From Methanocalculus sp. MSAO_Arc2 (GTDB lineage: Archaea > Halobacteriota > Methanomicrobia > Methanomicrobiales > Methanocorpusculaceae): a stretch of DNA of 35,581 nucleotides. The position numbers and the translations under genes were made by a program. Under the pieces are notes generated by a model. That model did not search any database, was not told the DNA's origin, and worked only from the letters and a program-made list of their open reading frames with translations. Location of the stretch: the NCBI GenBank assembly GCA_003838065.1, contig QZAC01000055.1, forward strand, positions 1-35,581, in the 5' to 3' direction. How positions within the stretch are numbered: position 1 is the stretch's first letter; each line of letters starts with the position of its first letter. This document shows, one piece after another, positions 25,292-32,495 of the stretch.

Positions 25292-26344
25292 ATGGATCCA
25301 CGACGTATTCTGCTCAGAACCGATCCCGGTCATCCGGGTATTACCGATCTTATCCTGAGAATTCCTGGTGCCCGTGAGGTGATCATCATTGGAGAACGGT
25401 CACTAGAGCTCCCGGGAATCCGAATTGTAACCCAAATAGAAGGAGAGCCACCAAAAATTGCCGCTCGATTCAAGGCAACTCTGGTTATCGACCATAAAGA
25501 AACCAGCATCCCGGTCGATCATCTCCTGATCCCCCCCCAGATAACGGCAGACTCACGATCTATCACCGATCACCTGCTCATCTGGCTACCAATACGGGGA
25601 TTGGAAAAAAAAAGGATCTTAACCCTTCTTGACCAGATGAATCCGGGTGAAGTGCTGCTTCTCACTGAAGGAGAGAGGGATCCTGATATACCCCTTCATA
25701 CTCCACAGACGAACTTTTCCACCCAGGATAGTACCGGTGATCCTGTTGATGCAATAATCAGAGCCGCATCTATCGTGAATCCAACACTCATTATTATCCC
25801 ACGGCATATCTCCAGTATTGATCGGGAGAAAATCCACGCTACCGGTGTTCCATTGTTTCTACCCCATCCTGGTGGAGAAGCAACAGAGATCCGGGAACTC
25901 AGATCAGAGGAGTTTCATGATGCAAACCGGGTCTGGTTTGATTATCATGAAACAACCGGGGATCCCCTCACAGACCGGGTGTTTGCAGCTCTCGAAGGAG
26001 GCGAGATCGTCTCACTTGCCAGATGCAGGAAACATCCCGATGGTTTTGAGGTTGATGCAGTCTGGACCCCCAAACAGCACCGCGGCCGGGGACTTGCACG
26101 CCTGGTAACCGGTGCGCTCGTGGAGGCATGCTACAACGAGGAACTGACGATGTATTCGGTGCAGCACCTTGAAAAATTTTACGGTGAATTTGGTTTTGTT
26201 CCTATCCCGGAAAGAGAGTTGCCCGCATCTGTCCGGGCACGGTACCTCTGGGCGGCCGGGAACCTGGAAGGTGCTGAAGTACTCCCTATGAAACGAATAC
26301 CCTCGCGACCCCCGATACTCACTCAAGTCGATACCCATAAATAG
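25292..26344 (+). CDS. GNAT acetyltransferase with unrecognised N-terminal domain
   Basis: A 350-residue protein. The C-terminal part (about residues 205-320) is a GNAT N-acetyltransferase: the acetyl-CoA motif A is VDAVWTPKQHRGRGLARLVTG, and motif B is around VQHLEKFYGEFGFVPI. The N-terminal 200 residues form an alpha/beta region with repeated beta-rich stretches (REVIIIGERSLELPGIRIVT, LVIDHKETSIPVDHLLIPP, NPTLIIIPRHISSID) that I do not recognise. AAGGGGTG stands 6 nt before the ATG, and the gene follows the kinase by 12 nt, so it is probably the last gene of the chemosensory operon. An output role by protein acetylation is possible but only inferred from position. Confidence 0.72.
   Translation: MDPRRILLRTDPGHPGITDLILRIPGAREVIIIGERSLELPGIRIVTQIEGEPPKIAARFKATLVIDHKETSIPVDHLLIPPQITADSRSITDHLLIWLPIRGLEKKRILTLLDQMNPGEVLLLTEGERDPDIPLHTPQTNFSTQDSTGDPVDAIIRAASIVNPTLIIIPRHISSIDREKIHATGVPLFLPHPGGEATEIRELRSEEFHDANRVWFDYHETTGDPLTDRVFAALEGGEIVSLARCRKHPDGFEVDAVWTPKQHRGRGLARLVTGALVEACYNEELTMYSVQHLEKFYGEFGFVPIPERELPASVRARYLWAAGNLEGAEVLPMKRIPSRPPILTQVDTHK
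26337..26344 (+). promoter_or_regulatory. TATA box for ribK inside the end of the preceding gene
   Basis: ATAAATAG overlaps the stop codon of the acetyltransferase gene and is centred about 28 nt before the ribK ATG at 26368. It fits a leaderless ribK-ribB transcript separate from the signalling operon. Confidence 0.5.
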
Positions 26345-26367
26345 TAAGCCTCCCAAATTTGGTGATC

Positions 26368-27042
26368 ATGCAGATCACGGATACGGGAGATCTTCCGGTC
26401 TTAAAAGCGATCGCCCTTCTTGGGGGCTGCCATGGCCCTGTACGCGTATCTACACAGAGTCTTGGCAAAACACTCGGTACAAGCCCCCAGACGATCTCCC
26501 GCCGGTTGAAAGCACTTGAGATGTCATACCTGATCAACCGTTCAGTCGATCCCTCAGGGCAGTCAGTCACTGTATCAAAAGCGGGTGAAGAGATCCTCAG
26601 AAGAGAACATGCAGATTACTGCCGAATCTTCTCCCGTACAGGAGGGCACTATATTTTGCAGGGAACGATCATCTCAGGACTTGGTGAGGGGCGCTATTAT
26701 ATGTCTCTTGAGCACTACCGCAATGAAATCCGTTTAAACTGTGGCTTTGAACCATTCCCTGGAACTCTGAACCTCAGGTTAAACCAGCAGAGCGTTGCCA
26801 TTCGAAAAAGGCTTGAATCCCTTGAATGGACAGTAATTCCAGGGTTTTCCAATGAGCACAGGACATTCGGGGAGGCACGGTGCCTCCCATGCCGTATTCA
26901 GGGAATTCCCTGTGCCCTTATTGTACCGGGGAGAACGCACTATCCAGAGGATATCATCGAGGTGATCTCCGGTGTGCCACTCAGGGAAGAACTGGGACTC
27001 CAGGATAACGATATCATAGAGGTGGAGATCGGATATGATTAA
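26368..27042 (+). CDS. ribK: CTP-dependent riboflavin kinase with N-terminal winged helix
   Basis: A 224-residue archaeal riboflavin kinase, which phosphorylates riboflavin to FMN with CTP. The N-terminal 85 residues are a winged-helix DNA-binding domain (TLGTSPQTISRRLKALEMSYLINR). The catalytic DUF120 domain follows at about 95-222: GTIISGLGEGRYYMSLEHYR, GFEPFPGTLNLRL, and CALIVPGRTHYPEDIIEVI. The two-domain form suggests that the enzyme also regulates transcription, probably of riboflavin genes. Its end overlaps ribB by 8 nt, so FMN synthesis and an early riboflavin step are translated together. A TTG at 26359 is an unlikely alternative start. Confidence 0.93.
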   Translation: MQITDTGDLPVLKAIALLGGCHGPVRVSTQSLGKTLGTSPQTISRRLKALEMSYLINRSVDPSGQSVTVSKAGEEILRREHADYCRIFSRTGGHYILQGTIISGLGEGRYYMSLEHYRNEIRLNCGFEPFPGTLNLRLNQQSVAIRKRLESLEWTVIPGFSNEHRTFGEARCLPCRIQGIPCALIVPGRTHYPEDIIEVISGVPLREELGLQDNDIIEVEIGYD

Positions 27043-27724
27043 TGAAGCAATGAAAGCACTCAGGGACGGTACATTTGTCCTCATTTACGATTTTGATGAG
27101 CGGGAGCGGGAAACGGACTTTGCTATCCGATCTGATGCCATAACACCGCAGGATATTCTCAGAATGAGAAAGGATGGCGGTGGACTGATCTGCACCGCAG
27201 TCCATCCGGCTGCGGCAAAGAAACTTGGTCTCCCGTTTGCAACAGATGTCTTTTCCCGGTGCGGCGAACTCGGAGAGAAGGAAGGCGATGTCCCCTATGA
27301 CCGGAAAAACCATTCCTCATTCTCCCTCTGGGTGAACCACCGCGAGAGTTTCACCGGTATCACCGATCACGACCGCGCCCTGACGATCTCAAAGATCGCA
27401 GATCACGTCCATGCGGCACTGAACGGAGGGGGCATGCCGGAATTTGGAGCTGAGTTTCGAACACCGGGCCACTCTGCCATACTCCGTGCCGCAGACACGC
27501 TTCTCGACCAGCGGCATGGTCAGACCGAACTCTCGATCGCCCTTGCCTTAATGGCCGGGGTGACACCTGCCGTCACCGTATGCGAGATGCTCGATGATGA
27601 GACCGGATATGCCCTTTCGAAAGAAAAGGCCCAAGAGTATGGACAGAAGCATGGCTTTCCGTTTGTGACCGGGGAAGAGATCATCGAGGCATGGAAGGAG
27701 TGGAAAAAAGAAATTATTGTCTGA
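27035..27724 (+). CDS. ribB: 3,4-dihydroxy-2-butanone 4-phosphate synthase
   Basis: A 229-residue enzyme converting ribulose 5-phosphate to the four-carbon unit of riboflavin. The acidic metal-binding motif is seen as DFDERERETDFAI (about 19-31), the second as SFTGITDHDRALTI, and the conserved RTPGHSAILRA at about 148-158. The C-terminal half holds AGVTPAVTVCEMLDDETG, as in monofunctional archaeal RibB. There is no GTP cyclohydrolase II domain, as expected in archaea. It overlaps ribK by 8 nt, and its last 11 nt overlap the convergent RPA-associated gene. Confidence 0.95.
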   Translation: MINEAMKALRDGTFVLIYDFDERERETDFAIRSDAITPQDILRMRKDGGGLICTAVHPAAAKKLGLPFATDVFSRCGELGEKEGDVPYDRKNHSSFSLWVNHRESFTGITDHDRALTISKIADHVHAALNGGGMPEFGAEFRTPGHSAILRAADTLLDQRHGQTELSIALALMAGVTPAVTVCEMLDDETGYALSKEKAQEYGQKHGFPFVTGEEIIEAWKEWKKEIIV

Positions 27725-28286
27725 TCGCCACCAGGGCGTCATAGACCATCTTCGTATAGGACTCAAGGTTTGGATTATACTCCCGCCGTGCTGCTTCGGC
27801 ATCAGGACTCGTGTCAAATGAATCAATCCGATCCAGGGTAGCCTCAGCGCAGTCGAGCACCCAGATATCACGGATATCCCTATTGACAACTGTAACCGTT
27901 TCGGCACGGACTGAGATGAGCACGTTTCCATCCTGGGTCTCATAGGCATTGGGCTTTCCGATAACTGCAACAAATGCGGGAGGCTCGACTTTTGCGATCT
28001 GCTGCATCGCCTCGGGCTGGTATGACCCGGCAGAAACAAAGAACGTGCCGGTGGGATCTGCGACCCGTGCGAGATACATGCTATGCTGTTCACCCCTCTT
28101 CTCTTTCTGGGTGAGGGAACCGACCAGAAAGATCCGGTTTGCACGCTCACCTGTCGGGAGGAGGATATAGGTCGGGCTCTTCTCGTCATCCCCTTCACGG
28201 AACGAGTACCGGGCATCCCGGATTTCAGCCGCAAAAACTCGTTTTGCCGGTTCACGGACATAACTCTGATGCCGCTGCTGGTTCAT
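27714..28286 (-). CDS. RPA-associated protein (single OB fold, COG3390-like)
   Basis: A 190-residue protein encoded directly after the replication protein A gene, overlapping it by 4 nt (ATGA). The central part (about 40-125: NRIFLVGSLTQKEKRG, ARVADPTGTFFVSAGSY, EPPAFVAVIGKP) is an OB fold, followed by a helical C-terminus (DAEAARREYNPNLESYTKMVYDALVAI). This is the archaeal RPA-associated protein family, which binds RPA and is almost always its neighbour. It probably works with RPA in replication and repair as a subunit comparable to eukaryotic RPA32; that parallel is inference. Confidence 0.88.
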   Translation of the reverse strand: MNQQRHQSYVREPAKRVFAAEIRDARYSFREGDDEKSPTYILLPTGERANRIFLVGSLTQKEKRGEQHSMYLARVADPTGTFFVSAGSYQPEAMQQIAKVEPPAFVAVIGKPNAYETQDGNVLISVRAETVTVVNRDIRDIWVLDCAEATLDRIDSFDTSPDAEAARREYNPNLESYTKMVYDALVAIRQ

Positions 28287-30091
28287 GCGATATCACCTCC
28301 GGCACGGTTCACAAGAGCGGCATGCCTGCTCAGATCGAGGGAGAGCCATTCAGCCTGGTTGGCTATGAATAGGTCTTCAAACTCACGGGCGGTGATGCGG
28401 AGGTATCTGCCGAGTGCTCTATCGGAAAGCCGGCGTATCACTTCATCTGCTCCAAGCGGCTGGTTCTCTGCAATCTCCTGTGCTTCTGCCAGGGTCATTG
28501 AGAAGAGTGCCTCAACCACCTCCCGTGGAAGAAGAACATTCCGGGCGATATGACCATCATCCAGAGTGCCCCTGATACGGAGATCGTATTTGAAATCCGG
28601 CTGGAACTCATGGATTGGACAGAAGTTCTGGCGGGAAAGGACACGGTGGCAACCTTCTACAGGACAGCGTTTGACGATCCCCGATCCCGAGGCGATGTGA
28701 ACGAGCGCACCTGCAGTGGTGGTTCCACCCCGGGAAACATCGATATCGGCTTCATCTTCCGGCAGCGCTGTTGCCTGGGTCAGGTTAACTGAAAGACGTC
28801 CGTTATACTCATCAACGACTGCATAAAAGAACGTGTATACGGTATTTTCCTGGATCTTCTCCCGGCCTTGGCCTTTCCAGATGATAAACTTCATAACACC
28901 GGTTTCATCACCGATCAGACCCGTCTGGAGCATCCGTTCACTTCTGCTCTCCCATTCCTGGACGAGTTTCACCCGGATCGTTGATACCCCGGGAGAGAGT
29001 TCTGCAACCGGGGTTGCCGGAGGCGGGGGGAGAGTGCGATCCTCGACCGGAGTGATGATCGCGCCCTGGCCAATTGATATCCTGGGAGCACCACGGAATG
29101 TTCCCATTGTGGCGCCTTCGATTGCGTACCATCCACCCTGTTCAGGAGGCATAAGATCAGCATCTGCCCAGAGGGTGAACGAGTATGCACCTTCTGTGGT
29201 TGCAATAATTCCAGCCCCGGCAATAGTGTCCGTGGGAGGCAATTCAATAGCCACGATCTTACCCTCGATGAGAGCAAGGGGTTCCTCATGGACACCGGCA
29301 CCAATACTGGCGTCGATTTCCATATCATCAACCGGGATGCAGGCGGCAGGGTCGATAGTTACAGAAAGGCGACCCTGATACTCCTCTACTGTTGCATACG
29401 GGATGGTATAGACCTGATCCTGCCTGAGCTTCTCTTCAGTGCCACCTTTCCAGACGGTGAACTTCACTGTTCCGCTCTCATCGCCAAGGAGACCTGTCTG
29501 CTGCATCCGGTCATGTCGGACCTCCCAGTCCTGGATCACCTTTGCCGTAATAGTTGCAATACCAGGAGCAAGATCCGCAATACGGGTAATCACAGGATTG
29601 AGCGGACGGTCTTCGTTGATCGGAGTGATGACCGTCCCGGAATGGATCTTCAGATTCGCAAGACCGCGGAATTCATCAACAACGGCAGATTCAATTCGCA
29701 ACCATTCACCGGGCCTGAGGAGCGCAGGTGCGCTTTTTGAAAAGATAACAAACCGGACTGCGCCGGAAGGATCAGCAATCACCCCTGTCTGGGCAACTGC
29801 AGGTGATGGCGGATCTACAACCGAAACGACCTTCCCTTGTATAGTCACCCATTCACCCGGACTGAGATCTGCGATCTGCTGGGTACCTGAAGAAGCGGGT
29901 GCGGGTTTCTGTACCGTGATGCCATGCTCCTTAAAGATATCCTGGAGGATGGTCCGTTCTGCTTCCGCAGGAGGTACCCCGAACTCGGAGACGAGTCGGT
30001 TGATCTTTGCTTCGATGCGTTCTGAATCAGGCTCAATACCCTGAGCTTTCAGTTTTTGGGAGATTCTTGTTGTTAACTCGTGGGAATCCAT
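28283..30091 (-). CDS. Replication protein A, multi-OB-fold single-stranded DNA-binding protein
   Basis: A 602-residue single-stranded DNA-binding protein. After a helical N-terminus (1-60) come OB folds at about 72-157, 170-255, 268-350 and 362-443. A last OB region (about 470-580) contains a zinc finger C476-x4-C481-x9-C491-x2-H494. OB2 and OB4 are internal duplicates: about 34 of 62 aligned residues are identical between 185-246 and 376-437 (shared TGL-GDE-G, KF--WKG, EY-GRLSV). The protein coats single-stranded DNA in replication, repair and recombination. The ATG at 30091 has GGAGAT upstream; an in-frame TTG lies at 30103. It is co-transcribed with the RPA-associated gene. Confidence 0.93.
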   Translation of the reverse strand: MDSHELTTRISQKLKAQGIEPDSERIEAKINRLVSEFGVPPAEAERTILQDIFKEHGITVQKPAPASSGTQQIADLSPGEWVTIQGKVVSVVDPPSPAVAQTGVIADPSGAVRFVIFSKSAPALLRPGEWLRIESAVVDEFRGLANLKIHSGTVITPINEDRPLNPVITRIADLAPGIATITAKVIQDWEVRHDRMQQTGLLGDESGTVKFTVWKGGTEEKLRQDQVYTIPYATVEEYQGRLSVTIDPAACIPVDDMEIDASIGAGVHEEPLALIEGKIVAIELPPTDTIAGAGIIATTEGAYSFTLWADADLMPPEQGGWYAIEGATMGTFRGAPRISIGQGAIITPVEDRTLPPPPATPVAELSPGVSTIRVKLVQEWESRSERMLQTGLIGDETGVMKFIIWKGQGREKIQENTVYTFFYAVVDEYNGRLSVNLTQATALPEDEADIDVSRGGTTTAGALVHIASGSGIVKRCPVEGCHRVLSRQNFCPIHEFQPDFKYDLRIRGTLDDGHIARNVLLPREVVEALFSMTLAEAQEIAENQPLGADEVIRRLSDRALGRYLRITAREFEDLFIANQAEWLSLDLSRHAALVNRAGGDIA

Positions 30092-30169
30092 AATGATCTC
30101 CAATATTCCATCTGCAGGATCAGTTATAAGTGATCGGGGCAGGGTGCGAAAGTGATACCATGAAAGATG

Positions 30170-30178
30170 CTATATAGA
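30170..30178 (+). promoter_or_regulatory. TATA box of the DUF1858 gene
   Basis: CTATATAGA is centred about 27 nt before the ATG at 30201, and no ribosome site stands between. The transcript is probably leaderless. Confidence 0.55.
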
Positions 30179-30200
30179 TAACAGAGTAACATGTACTGTT

Positions 30201-30395
30201 ATGTCAGTCTCCGTTGATTCAACGATAATGGATGTTATACGAGAAAAACCAGAAGCAGCAGGTATCCTTCAGAGTTTTGGCATGGGATGCCTTGGGTGTG
30301 CCATCGCACACAATGAAACAGTCCGCGAGGCAGCCGTTGTCCACGGCATCCCCCTTGAAGAACTTGCCGCGGCACTTGGTATTGCTGTGGAGTAA
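30201..30395 (+). CDS. DUF1858 domain protein (small CxxC protein)
   Basis: A 64-residue protein made entirely of the DUF1858/ScdA-N-like helical domain: MDVIREKPEAAGILQSFGM, then GCLGCAIAHNETVREAAVVHG with C30-x2-C33, then PLEELAAALG. Such domains occur alone or at the start of iron-sulfur repair (RIC/ScdA) and hybrid-cluster-associated proteins; the CxxC may bind metal or act as a redox pair. The gene is divergent from RPA and convergent with cbiZ, so it forms its own unit with its own TATA box. Confidence 0.9.
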   Translation: MSVSVDSTIMDVIREKPEAAGILQSFGMGCLGCAIAHNETVREAAVVHGIPLEELAAALGIAVE

Positions 30396-30408
30396 AAAAC
30401 CTGTTGAA

Positions 30409-31287
30409 TCACTTATTTTTTTTCCGGACGGACAAAAGCTCACTCAGGTCCGCTTCTGGATTCCGTTTTAAATGCAAAACGACCTTTGGTTCATGGTTAA
30501 GCGTGCATTCTGTGCAGGCCCACACACTCCCGCCTGATGAACTTTCAACCCATTCTCCAAGCGTCTTATCTCCACAGGGATATAGGGGGCAATAGCAGAA
30601 GTCACACAGCTGGCCTTCAAAATGGCATGGATAATACGGGCAGTCGACCGGGGACCATTCAACCCATGCCCCGCCGTTAAACCTGCTGTAAATAATGAAG
30701 GCTGGTATATCTGCACTGACCCGCCCCTCGTGGCGATCAAGTGCAACAACGACACCATGCCTGACCGCGCTCATGATCCGGCTGCCTGCTTCTGAAACCG
30801 GGCCTGCATACCGGTGCCTCACATCCCCTTCCGATGCGATGATTACCGCATCGGATGTGGTCCCGGTATAGCTGCGTCCACGATCGCGCAGGCCAAGCAT
30901 CTTCGCCTCGGTGACAGTAATGATTGCACCTGCAAGGGCTGCCGGAGTAAAACCAGCAGAACTCACCACAATGATATTTATTGTCCCTGGACCTTCCGGC
31001 GTCGGATGGGTCACTCCTGCAGTGATGAATACAGTGATAAAATCATACCTGAGCACGACAAGATGCCGCATCGGAACTGCCGTCATAAGTCCAAAGTATG
31101 GTTGCCCGATGCCAAGTGATGATGTAACCAAAAAAAGCGTTTTATCCGGGTCGGGTTCGCTGTATCCGTGTGGCACAGTATGATTCAGTATCGTGGTCAC
31201 TCTGGAGTGACCACCGTCGATTCCTGTACTGATTGCCTCAAAATTCCCCCGGACAATGAGGGTCCCGTCACGCAGATAGTACCTCAT
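30409..31287 (-). CDS. cbiZ: Adenosylcobinamide amidohydrolase CbiZ with C-terminal cysteine-rich domain
   Basis: A 292-residue fusion. Residues 1 to about 205 are CbiZ, which cleaves the aminopropanol tail of adenosylcobinamide so that archaea can salvage it by way of adenosylcobyric acid. Typical stretches are TSSLGIGQPYFGLMTAVP, VFITAGVTHP, INIIVVSSAGFTPAALAGAI and TEAKMLGLRDRGRSYTGTTS. The C-terminal 65 residues contain a dense cysteine domain, CPYYPCHFEGQLCDFCYCPL followed by YPCGDK and WACTECTLNHEP, matching the 'cysteine-rich small domain' often found beside cobalamin genes. I chose the ATG at 31287, which overlaps the stop of the preceding gene (ATGA); upstream codons of the open frame belong to that gene's region. 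Confidence 0.88.
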   Translation of the reverse strand: MRYYLRDGTLIVRGNFEAISTGIDGGHSRVTTILNHTVPHGYSEPDPDKTLFLVTSSLGIGQPYFGLMTAVPMRHLVVLRYDFITVFITAGVTHPTPEGPGTINIIVVSSAGFTPAALAGAIITVTEAKMLGLRDRGRSYTGTTSDAVIIASEGDVRHRYAGPVSEAGSRIMSAVRHGVVVALDRHEGRVSADIPAFIIYSRFNGGAWVEWSPVDCPYYPCHFEGQLCDFCYCPLYPCGDKTLGEWVESSSGGSVWACTECTLNHEPKVVLHLKRNPEADLSELLSVRKKNK

Positions 31288-31646
31288 CCGATATCGTAAT
31301 GGGCGCGGTCCCTGAGTTCCTGCTGTTTGGCTGCATTCCAGCCGGTGACATCCGAGAGGTAACCGGTGATACGGGAGATCTGGGAGACATCGTGTGTCCC
31401 ACACTCCGGGCAGATGGGAGCACTGCAGAGTGGACAGTATGCAAGAGATTCAACAATATCATGCGGGCAATGACAATGGTCAACCGGGCACATCAGCTGG
31501 AGTGCTGTCTCTCCACACGATGGGCAGGGTTCCTCATCCACGATACGATGGCATGTATAGCATTTGTACCGCCTTTCTTCCGCCGGAATATCCTCAAGGC
31601 TTGTATACCGCTCAATCGCGGTCTTCTGTTCCTCAGTCCAGTGCAT
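31284..31646 (-). CDS. Stand-alone NrdD C-terminus-like protein with zinc-binding cysteines
   Basis: A 120-residue protein whose last 50 residues look like the C-terminal module of the anaerobic ribonucleotide reductase NrdD: zinc ligands C71-x2-C74 and C79-x2-C82, then ISRITGYLSDVTGWNAAKQQELRDR, in which the Gly of TGYL (G95) is where NrdD carries its glycyl radical. The first 60 residues hold further CxxC pairs (C29-x2-C32, C41-x2-C44) and C53-x4-C58-x-C60. There is no catalytic barrel, so it is not a reductase by itself. It may be an activatable or decoy radical module, or only a zinc protein of shared descent. A TATA-like element 27 nt before the ATG suggests a leaderless transcript. It overlaps cbiZ by 4 nt. 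Confidence 0.78.
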   Translation of the reverse strand: MHWTEEQKTAIERYTSLEDIPAEERRYKCYTCHRIVDEEPCPSCGETALQLMCPVDHCHCPHDIVESLAYCPLCSAPICPECGTHDVSQISRITGYLSDVTGWNAAKQQELRDRAHYDIG

Positions 31647-31666
31647 GTGAAGATATAGGGATATCT

Positions 31667-31678
31667 GTGATAAAAGGG
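31667..31678 (-). promoter_or_regulatory. TATA-like element of the NrdD-like/cbiZ unit
   Basis: On the minus strand CCCTTTTATCAC stands with its centre about 27 nt before the ATG at 31646, and no ribosome site is present. The spacing fits a leaderless transcript. Confidence 0.4.
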
Positions 31679-31834
31679 TGATGGTGGATGCAGATGTCAG
31701 GAAAGAAGGATAAACAGGTAGCAGTCGCTGTTTATACCAGATGATTGCACCCCTGCAACTGCTCCGGGGTCATGTTTTTCCCTGATACTTCCATGCCCGT
31801 GAATCAAATCGACCGCTCCGAGTGTCTTCACAGG

Positions 31835-31863
31835 GATCAAACCTGTAAACAGACGGTTTGATC
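31835..31863. other. Strong hairpin in a gene-free stretch (31647-32063)
   Basis: GATCAAACC (31835-31843) pairs perfectly with GGTTTGATC (31855-31863) around an 11-nt loop; a G-T and a G-C pair extend the stem to 11. It sits in the middle of a 417-bp region without a convincing gene: open frames there on the minus strand have no recognisable family, no ribosome site and unusual composition. The region could hold a small RNA or a gene remnant. Confidence 0.4.
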
Positions 31864-32063
31864 TCAAGGAGGGGATGTTCCACCAAGCACCAGAACCCCC
31901 TCTGATCCCAATATGATCCATTCCCTATTGAGATGACAGAAACAAGAGAAATCTCGATCAGGTTCAGACAGTCGAAGTGCAGGTGGCTACGATCCCCAGC
32001 TCCGTGACTCATCAACGCCAGATCCAAACAAACATCGGTTCAACACGATTGAGCAGGATGCTA

Positions 32064-32330
32064 TCACTTCACAGCAAGCCACACAAAGATCACTAAAAAT
32101 ATCAGTGCAAGTATACGAGCCCAGAGAGGGATATCCATCCGGTGAGATGCGTTGTCAGGTTCTTGTGGATGCGGCATCTCCTCCTCTGAATCAACAACAA
32201 ACGCTCCCTGGTACCCGCACCCTTTGCACCGGTACAGGGCTCCAAGATATGCTCCTGTTGCCGGATAGAGATCACTGCTTCCGCATTGAGGACACCGGCG
32301 CATATATGCTATGTACCCGGGATGAGGCAT
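32064..32330 (-). CDS. Zinc-ribbon membrane protein
   Basis: An 88-residue protein with an N-terminal zinc ribbon (C13-x2-C16 and C35-x2-C38: RRCPQCGSSD and YRCKGCGYQG), an acidic linker, and a single C-terminal membrane helix (about 70-87: ARILALIFLVIFVWLAV). The ribbon resembles the short zinc-ribbon domains placed at the start of many archaeal membrane proteins. The function is unknown. I chose the ATG at 32330 because GGTGGGAAG lies about 6 nt upstream; other in-frame starts lie at 32345 and 32360. Confidence 0.72.
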   Translation of the reverse strand: MPHPGYIAYMRRCPQCGSSDLYPATGAYLGALYRCKGCGYQGAFVVDSEEEMPHPQEPDNASHRMDIPLWARILALIFLVIFVWLAVK

Positions 32331-32495
32331 CAATCTTCCCACCATGAACGTAACGCCCAAAGGGGCAGGATCGTCCCACCCAACCCCCCTTATTTCACTC
32401 CCAGTCAGACCTTCAGAAAAGAGAGCATAATGCCTCAGAGTGACTCATAGGGCTCATCACCCACCGGAGAGCCCGGTGTCAGGCCGAGTTTCTCA

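Noticed and set aside
27548..28261. 237-codon minus-strand open frame across the ribB end and RPA-associated gene
   Set aside because: It overlaps two well-supported genes and has the Ser/Pro/Arg-rich composition of a shadow frame.
31697..32027. Two minus-strand open frames of 74 and 85 codons in the gap before the zinc-ribbon gene
   Set aside because: They overlap each other in different frames, lack ribosome sites and known motifs, and one spans the strong hairpin.
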